Assembly: GCA_012269805.1 (NCBI GenBank)
Contig: JAAXJP010000486.1
Location: forward strand, 2,400-8,849
Direction of reading: 5' to 3'
From: Rubrivirga sp.
GTDB taxonomy: Bacteria > Bacteroidota > Rhodothermia > Rhodothermales > Rubricoccaceae
Length of the DNA stretch: 6,450 nucleotides
Shown: piece by piece, positions 1 to 4,007 of the stretch
Layout of the letters: each line of letters begins with the position of its first letter
Numbering within the stretch: the first letter of the stretch is position 1
The notes under the pieces: generated by a model
The model's database searches: none
What the model saw: only the letters and a program-made list of their open reading frames with translations
Told to the model about the DNA's origin: nothing
Translations under genes and position numbers: made by a program

Positions 1-26
1 CCCACAACGAGGCGAAGGCCGACCGC

Positions 27-1676
27 ATGCTCCATCCCCCCTTCGACGAGCCCGACGCCGACCGCGAGGGCGCGGCCGTCGCCGACCTCCCCGAGCGGCT
101 CCAGCAGGGCATCGCGGCGCTCGGCTGGCCGGGGCTCATGCCGGTCCAGGCCGAGGGCATCCCGTACATCCTCGAGGGCCGCGACCTCATCGTGCAGAGC
201 CGGACGGGCTCCGGCAAGACGGGCGCGTTCCTCCTCCCGCTCCTCGAAAAGCTCGACGCGAGCGAGAAGACGACGCAGGCCCTCGTGCTCTGCCCGACGA
301 GGGAGCTGGCCAGCCAGATCCACGCCGAGTTCGAGCGGATGAACGCCGGGCTCCCCGAGGACGAGCAGCTCGACGCCATCCCGGTCTACGGCGGCGTCGG
401 CTACGGGCCGCAGATCGACGCGTTCAAGCGCGGCGTCCAGCTCGTCGTCGGCACGCCGGGCCGCGTGCTCGACCACCTCTCGCGCGGGTCGCTCAAGCTC
501 GACAAGCTCCGGACCATCATCCTCGACGAGGCCGACGAGATGCTCTCGATGGGCTTCTTCCCGGACATGATCAAGGTCCGGCGGTACCTCCCGCGCGAGC
601 GCGACTCGTACATGTTCTCGGCGACGATGCCGTTCCAGGTCCAGCGGATCGGCCAGGAGTTCCTCACCGACCCCGTGTTCCTGGCCACGGCCGGCGGGCA
701 GATCCACGTCGAGCAGATGGCCCACCGGGCCTACCAGGTCGCGCCGATGGAGAAGGACCGGACGCTGGCGACGCTCATCGAGTGGGAGAACCCGACGGCG
801 GCGATCATCTTCGCCAACACGCGCCGGGAGGTCGAGTACCTCGCCACGTTCCTCAACAACTTCGGCTACAACGCGGCCGGCATCTCGTCGGACCTCACGC
901 AGAAGGCGCGCGAGAAGACGATGAAGCGGCTCCGCGACGGCGACCTCCGCTTCCTCGTGGCGACCGACGTGGCCGCCCGCGGGATCGACGTGCCGGACCT
1001 CAGCCACGTCTTCCAGTACGACATCCCGCAGGACAAGGAGTACTACGTCCACCGCTCCGGGCGGACGGCCCGCGCGGGCAAGGCCGGCGTCTCGATCGCC
1101 ATCACGACGGCGAGCGACATGCCGACGCTCCGCCAGATCGCGCGGAAGTACGACATCCCGCTCGAGGAGCGCGAGATGCCCACCAGCGAGGAGCTCGCGA
1201 GCCGCGTCGGCCAGCGCCTGACGAACCTCCTCGAGGACCGGATGCGCGACCGCTCGAGCCTCGAGCGCGAGCGGCAGGCGCGGTTCGTCGCCGTCGCCCG
1301 CCAGCTTGTCGAGGAGGGCGAGCCGGAGGTCCTCGCGATGCTCCTCGACGAGGCCTACCAGGAGAGCCTCCACGAGGCGCCCGTGGGCCCGGCCATGGAC
1401 CGCTCGGAGAGCGAGTACGACGTCCAGCAGCGTGAGGCCCGCGAGGCGCGCGAGTCCGGCGGCCGCGAGCGGGGCAAGCGCCGCCGCGACGACGACCGCG
1501 ACGACGCGGACGCGAGCGACGACGAGCCGCACGCCGACGCCCGCGACGACGTGGCCGCCGACTCCGCCGACCTCGGTGCCGAGGCGGAGGAGGCCGACGG
1601 CTCGAACGGCGAGGCGACGTCCAAGAAGAAGCGGAGCCGCCGCCGGCGCCGCAGCAAGGGCGGCTCGGACGACTAA
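27..1676 (+). CDS. DEAD-box ATP-dependent RNA helicase with charged C-terminal tail
   Basis: This is a 549-residue superfamily 2 RNA helicase that would use ATP to unwind or remodel RNA in the cytoplasm, as in ribosome assembly, mRNA turnover or cold adaptation. The full motif set is visible in order: Q motif around Q41, motif I SRTGSGKT (58-65), Ia PTRELA (90-95), YGG (121-123), Ib TPGR (143-146), II DEAD (167-170), III SAT (198-200), IV IIFANTRR (260-267), V ATDVAARGID (312-321) and VI HRSGRTARAG (342-351). Residues from about 385 to 450 look helical. Residues 460-549 are low-complexity: first acidic and basic mixed, then Asp/Glu/Ala-rich, ending in a Lys/Arg cluster. No DbpA-type RNA-binding domain is evident, so the basic tail may provide RNA affinity (inference). 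The ATG at 27 has GAAGG 8 bases upstream, but the frame stays open to the window edge, so a longer N-terminus is possible. The exact subfamily (DeaD, RhlE or CshA type) is not resolved. Confidence 0.96.
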   Translation: MLHPPFDEPDADREGAAVADLPERLQQGIAALGWPGLMPVQAEGIPYILEGRDLIVQSRTGSGKTGAFLLPLLEKLDASEKTTQALVLCPTRELASQIHAEFERMNAGLPEDEQLDAIPVYGGVGYGPQIDAFKRGVQLVVGTPGRVLDHLSRGSLKLDKLRTIILDEADEMLSMGFFPDMIKVRRYLPRERDSYMFSATMPFQVQRIGQEFLTDPVFLATAGGQIHVEQMAHRAYQVAPMEKDRTLATLIEWENPTAAIIFANTRREVEYLATFLNNFGYNAAGISSDLTQKAREKTMKRLRDGDLRFLVATDVAARGIDVPDLSHVFQYDIPQDKEYYVHRSGRTARAGKAGVSIAITTASDMPTLRQIARKYDIPLEEREMPTSEELASRVGQRLTNLLEDRMRDRSSLERERQARFVAVARQLVEEGEPEVLAMLLDEAYQESLHEAPVGPAMDRSESEYDVQQREAREARESGGRERGKRRRDDDRDDADASDDEPHADARDDVAADSADLGAEAEEADGSNGEATSKKKRSRRRRRSKGGSDD

Positions 1677-1699
1677 GTCCCCGACCGCCCGCGTCGAGT

Positions 1700-1723
1700 A
1701 GGGGCGTATCCCGATACGCCTCT
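1700..1723 (+). terminator. Hairpin downstream of the helicase gene
   Basis: A 10-bp stem pairs 1700-1709 with 1714-1723, includes one G-U pair, and closes on a CCCG loop. The inner arms are GGCGTAT and ATACGCC. It starts 23 bases after the helicase stop and ends 29 bases before the ChaN-like start. No T-tract follows, so it is not a classic intrinsic terminator. It could be a weak or Rho-assisted terminator, an mRNA 3'-end stabiliser, or a partial attenuator between the two plus-strand genes. Confidence 0.5.
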
Positions 1724-1752
1724 CCGGCACCGGTCCACACGATCTCACCCGG

Positions 1753-2613
1753 ATGATCGAGCTCTGTACCGCCGCCCTCCTGTTCGCCGCCTCGGCCGGC
1801 GCGCCGACGCCGGGCCCGTTCGTCGTCCTCGACGGTGAGGGCCAACGCGTCGAGCTCGGCGTCCTCTGCGACGCCCTCGCCGACGCCGACGTCGTGTTTC
1901 TCGGCGAGCTCCACGACGACTCGACGGCGCACGCAATCGAGGTGGAACTGCTCGCCTCGGCTCATGTCGTGGCGCAGTCCGCCGGCCGGCCGCTCGTGCT
2001 GGCGCTCGAGATGGCCGAGACCGACGTCCAGCCGGTCCTCGACGAGTACCTCGCCGGCTTCATCCGCGAGCGCGACTGGCTGGCCGCTGGCCGGCCGTGG
2101 GGCAACTACGACGCCGACTATCGGCCGCTGGTCGAGTTCGCGAAGGCCAGGGGCGTGCCGGTCGTCGCGTCGAACGCGCCGGGCCGCTACGTGAGCCTCG
2201 TGTCGCGGCGCGGCGGGCTGGCCGTCCTCGACAGCGTGGCGACCGCACAGCCGTGGCTGCCCGTCTCCGTCGCGCCGCCGTCGGAGGCCCTCGCGGCCAA
2301 GTTCACCGACCTCATGGGCGGGATGCCGCACGGCGCCGGCCCGACGGTCGAGGGCATGCTCGCTGCCCAGAACCTCCGCGACGCGACGATGGCGTGGCGA
2401 GTCGCCGAGGCCCTCGACGCGCACCCCGGCGCCCTGGTGGTCCACGTCAACGGGAGCTTCCACAGCGACGACCGGCTCGGCATCCCGGAGCACCTCGCCC
2501 GGCTCCAGCCCGAGGCGCGCCAGTTGGTCGTGTCGATGCGCCGCGAGACCGGCCCGGAGAGTGCCGGGGTCGGCGAGAACGACTTCGTGGTCCTGACCTC
2601 AGCCGGCGAGTAG
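1753..2613 (+). CDS. ChaN-like protein (haem-binding uptake family, EreA/ChaN-type fold), exported
   Basis: The 286-residue product matches the ChaN family (Cofac_haem_bdg). In Campylobacter, ChaN is an iron-regulated, haem-binding outer-membrane lipoprotein. Family hallmarks visible here are VVFLGELHDD (47-56, with E52 and H54), LALEM (83-87), the W..Y.PLVEFAK region (116-131), NAP (141-143), AQNLRDATMA (205-214), and HVNGSFHSDD followed by GIPEHL (231-248, with H231, H237 and D239). Residues 1-18 form a short hydrophobic, signal-like start, but it lacks a positively charged n-region. Cys5 lies too early to be a convincing lipobox, so a soluble periplasmic protein is more likely than a lipoprotein. 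The ATG at 1753 is the only reasonable start: a TAG at 1699-1701 closes the frame and no other start codon lies between. No Shine-Dalgarno sequence is seen. The gene lies 76 bases after the helicase, and co-transcription is uncertain because of the hairpin. The conserved His/Glu set would also fit a metal-dependent hydrolase of the wider TIKI/TraB/EreA group. Confidence 0.85.
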   Translation: MIELCTAALLFAASAGAPTPGPFVVLDGEGQRVELGVLCDALADADVVFLGELHDDSTAHAIEVELLASAHVVAQSAGRPLVLALEMAETDVQPVLDEYLAGFIRERDWLAAGRPWGNYDADYRPLVEFAKARGVPVVASNAPGRYVSLVSRRGGLAVLDSVATAQPWLPVSVAPPSEALAAKFTDLMGGMPHGAGPTVEGMLAAQNLRDATMAWRVAEALDAHPGALVVHVNGSFHSDDRLGIPEHLARLQPEARQLVVSMRRETGPESAGVGENDFVVLTSAGE

Positions 2614-2618
2614 GCCCA

Positions 2619-2632
2619 CCTCGGCACCGAGG
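2619..2632. terminator. Small hairpin in the convergent gap
   Basis: CCTCG (2619-2623) pairs with CGAGG (2628-2632) around a four-base loop, within the 28-bp gap between the stops of two convergent genes. A symmetric hairpin there could end transcription from both sides. There is no T-tract on either strand and the stem is short, so the call rests mostly on position. Confidence 0.35.
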
Positions 2633-2641
2633 CGGACGAGG

Positions 2642-3160
2642 CTAGAGGCCGACGCCGACCCCAACCACGGGGCGCGCGCCGTCGCCCGCCAGCTCCGACT
2701 CCTCGCCGCCCACGGAGACTCCGGCGCGGAGCCCGACGCGGTCGCCGAGCCTGGCCCGCAGGGCGGCCTCGGCGTAAGCGGGGAGCGCGAAGCTCTCCCC
2801 GACGGAGCCGTACGGCGGGCCGCTCCGTCGCACGAACACCGCGCCGGCTCCGAACTCGAACGCCGTCCGCACGCCGAGCGGACGGCCGAGCGAGAACAGC
2901 GCCGCGGCCCCGGCCGGGCCCGTGATCACGCGCTCGGTCGGACCGTCGAGGAAGTCCGTCTCCGTCCAGTACGACGCCCCGAGGCGGAGGCGGAGCTGAC
3001 GCTCGGACGCGCCGGCCGTCCAGACGGCCTGTTCGATCCCGACCGCGTACGCGCCTGACGGGCCGAGCGCGTCGGCGAACAGGGCGGTCGAGGGCTGCCC
3101 GGTTTGCGCGGAGGGCGCGGAGGCGGCGAGCGCGAGGAGGGCAGCCGTGAGCGGGCGCAT
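2642..3160 (-). CDS. Small predicted outer-membrane beta-barrel protein, function unknown
   Basis: This 172-residue product has a clear signal peptide: MRP, a hydrophobic Leu/Ala core, and PSA before Q19, giving likely cleavage after A18. The mature part, about 154 residues, consists of alternating hydrophobic strands, for example 57-65, 97-111, 127-150 and 164-172, joined by short polar or glycine turns, and it ends in a hydrophobic strand. This fits a barrel of about eight strands in the outer membrane. The opening stretch GPSGAYAVGIEQ (33-44) and the later FEFGAGAVF (101-109) resemble uncharacterised Bacteroidota barrel proteins that share a G-P-G..YSVNYER-like opening and an ELGAG-like strand; this is recognition by eye. 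No Cys residues are present. The gene converges on the ChaN-like gene, leaving 28 bp, and lies 112 bp downstream of another minus-strand gene. A sigma70-like promoter lies directly upstream, so it is probably transcribed on its own. No ligand or activity can be assigned. Confidence 0.72.
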   Translation of the reverse strand: MRPLTAALLALAASAPSAQTGQPSTALFADALGPSGAYAVGIEQAVWTAGASERQLRLRLGASYWTETDFLDGPTERVITGPAGAAALFSLGRPLGVRTAFEFGAGAVFVRRSGPPYGSVGESFALPAYAEAALRARLGDRVGLRAGVSVGGEESELAGDGARPVVGVGVGL

Positions 3161-3182
3161 GGTGTGTGGATACGTGTGTCGG

Positions 3183-3210
3183 AGTGTAGCGCCTTTCGGA
3201 GGGAGGCCAA
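3183..3210 (-). promoter_or_regulatory. Candidate sigma70-type promoter for the small barrel gene
   Basis: On the minus strand, TTGGCC (3210-3205) as -35 and TACACT (3188-3183) as -10 each match the consensus at 4 of 6 positions and are separated by 16 bases. Transcription would begin near 3175, leaving a leader of about 15 bases before the ATG at 3160. No Shine-Dalgarno sequence is seen. The TTGGCC box overlaps the inverted repeat at 3201-3220. Confidence 0.4.
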
Positions 3211-3220
3211 GGCCACTCCC
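3201..3220. repeat. Inverted repeat overlapping the candidate -35 box
   Basis: GGGAGGCC (3201-3208) pairs with GGC (3211-3213) and CTCCC (3216-3220), giving an 8-bp stem with a two-base bulge and an AA loop. It lies between two minus-strand genes, 53 bases past the stop of the upstream one. It might be a terminator for the methyltransferase-like gene or an operator for the barrel gene. A second small hairpin, ACGCC-TGAC-GGCGT, lies at 3226-3239. Confidence 0.3.
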
Positions 3221-3272
3221 GATCCACGCCTGACGGCGTCGCCTGGTCGGGGCGGCGCCGAGGTGGACCGGG

Positions 3273-3863
3273 TCAGCCCTCTCGGACGACGTGGAGCTGT
3301 GCCCGACGGACGTACCGGACGTCGGCGCCGGCGAAGGCGGCCTCGACGGCCGCGAGGCGGGCTGGGTCAGGGGCGCTCGCGACGAGGACGCCGCCCACGA
3401 CGAGGCGGCTAGCGACGGCGGCCGCGAGGGGCGCGAGCGTCTCAGCGTCAGGCGCCGAGAGGTGGGCCACGGCGACCGGCTCGCCGCCGGCCTCGGGGGC
3501 CCCGTCGCGGAGCGTGACGCGCGTCGACTCAGGGCGGAAGCCGTGTCGTGTGAGCGCCGCCGCGACGGCCTCGCGGTCCTCCACCCCGAACACCTGCACC
3601 TCCCGGGCCGACGACCGCGCGTCGGCCACCACGACGGCCACGCCGCCGCCGGGGTCGCCGGCCACGACGAGGACGCCGGGGAGCCGTTCTTTCTCCGCGT
3701 CGATCACGCGCTCGTGGAGGTCGGCGAGGGCGGACGGCGCCAGCCGCGTCAGCCGCTCCCCGCGGACGGCCAGCACGACGGGCGGGGCCGTCCGCCGCGC
3801 GACCGCGTCGCGGACCGTCCCTGCGACGGCGCGGGCGATGCGGAGGGGGAACGAGCGAGCCAC
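3273..3863 (-). CDS. Degenerate TylF-like (class I SAM-dependent) methyltransferase fold protein, function unknown
   Basis: This 196-residue protein reads like a worn TylF/MycF-type O-methyltransferase. LADLHERVIDAEKERLPGVL (47-66) resembles the family's LY.LV..V....VPG entry helix. VVAGDPGGG (66-74) sits where the family has the SAM-binding E.GVwrGGs loop. VFGVEDREAVAAALTRHGF (91-109) matches the segment leading to 'LA.yGv...ri.l..G.f.dtLp'. VAVAHLSAPDAETLAPL (130-146) occupies the position of the metal-binding hIDvDlY.sT.. strand, and LVVGGVLVAS (154-163) that of the 'l.pGGvivfDDY' strand. The key acidic residues are missing, as HLSAPD replaces HIDAD and VAS replaces the DD of DDY. Catalysis in the usual way is therefore doubtful, and the protein may be a pseudoenzyme or simply divergent. 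The start is a GTG at 3863-3861; an in-frame TAG at 3875-3873 excludes a longer start. No signal peptide is evident, although the N-terminus is basic. The gene diverges from the TonB receptor across 144 bp. The family assignment is by eye and tentative; the reading frame is more secure. Confidence 0.6.
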   Translation of the reverse strand: MARSFPLRIARAVAGTVRDAVARRTAPPVVLAVRGERLTRLAPSALADLHERVIDAEKERLPGVLVVAGDPGGGVAVVVADARSSAREVQVFGVEDREAVAAALTRHGFRPESTRVTLRDGAPEAGGEPVAVAHLSAPDAETLAPLAAAVASRLVVGGVLVASAPDPARLAAVEAAFAGADVRYVRRAQLHVVREG

Positions 3864-4007
3864 GGCCCGAAACTAACGGGAAGGGCACGCGCTCTGGGCT
3901 GATCCCGGCGCGGCGCCGAGATATCTTGGCCGCCCTCCACGACCGCGCGACCGCCTATACCGTTTTCGGCACTCGACCTTCGTCTCCCCCGACCGAGTCC
4001 TAGCGGT
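3864..4007. promoter_or_regulatory. Divergent intergenic region between the methyltransferase-like gene and the TonB receptor
   Basis: This 144-bp gap must hold the starts of transcription for both flanking genes. It includes a relatively AT-rich patch, TATACC followed by GTTTT (3956-3966), that could be a -10 region for the receptor, with a leader of about 40 bases. No well-spaced -35 box accompanies it: the nearest TTGG (3926-3929) is too far away. On the minus strand, TAGTTTCG (3875-3868) resembles the Bacteroidota -7 box TAnnTTTG but lies almost at the GTG. No strong Shine-Dalgarno sequence precedes either start. Confidence 0.4.
3915..3930. repeat. 16-bp near-perfect palindrome, possible operator
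   Basis: The half-sites GCCGAGAT and ATCTTGGC are reverse complements at 7 of 8 positions, with a perfect AGATATCT core at 3919-3926. The element is 52 bp upstream of the methyltransferase-like start and 78 bp upstream of the receptor start. It has an AT-rich centre in a GC-rich background. The shape suits a dimeric regulator, but no specific regulator can be named. Confidence 0.4.

Noticed and set aside
1102..2493. Long minus-strand open frame (463 codons) across the end of the helicase and the ChaN-like gene
   Set aside because: It crosses two well-supported plus-strand genes and becomes Arg/Pro/Gly low-complexity. It is a by-product of GC-rich codon use.
2187..3227. Minus-strand open frame (346 codons) overlapping both the ChaN-like and small barrel genes
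   Set aside because: Its product is Arg/Pro-rich without domains. The other minus frame at 2642-3160 has a signal peptide and a beta-strand pattern.
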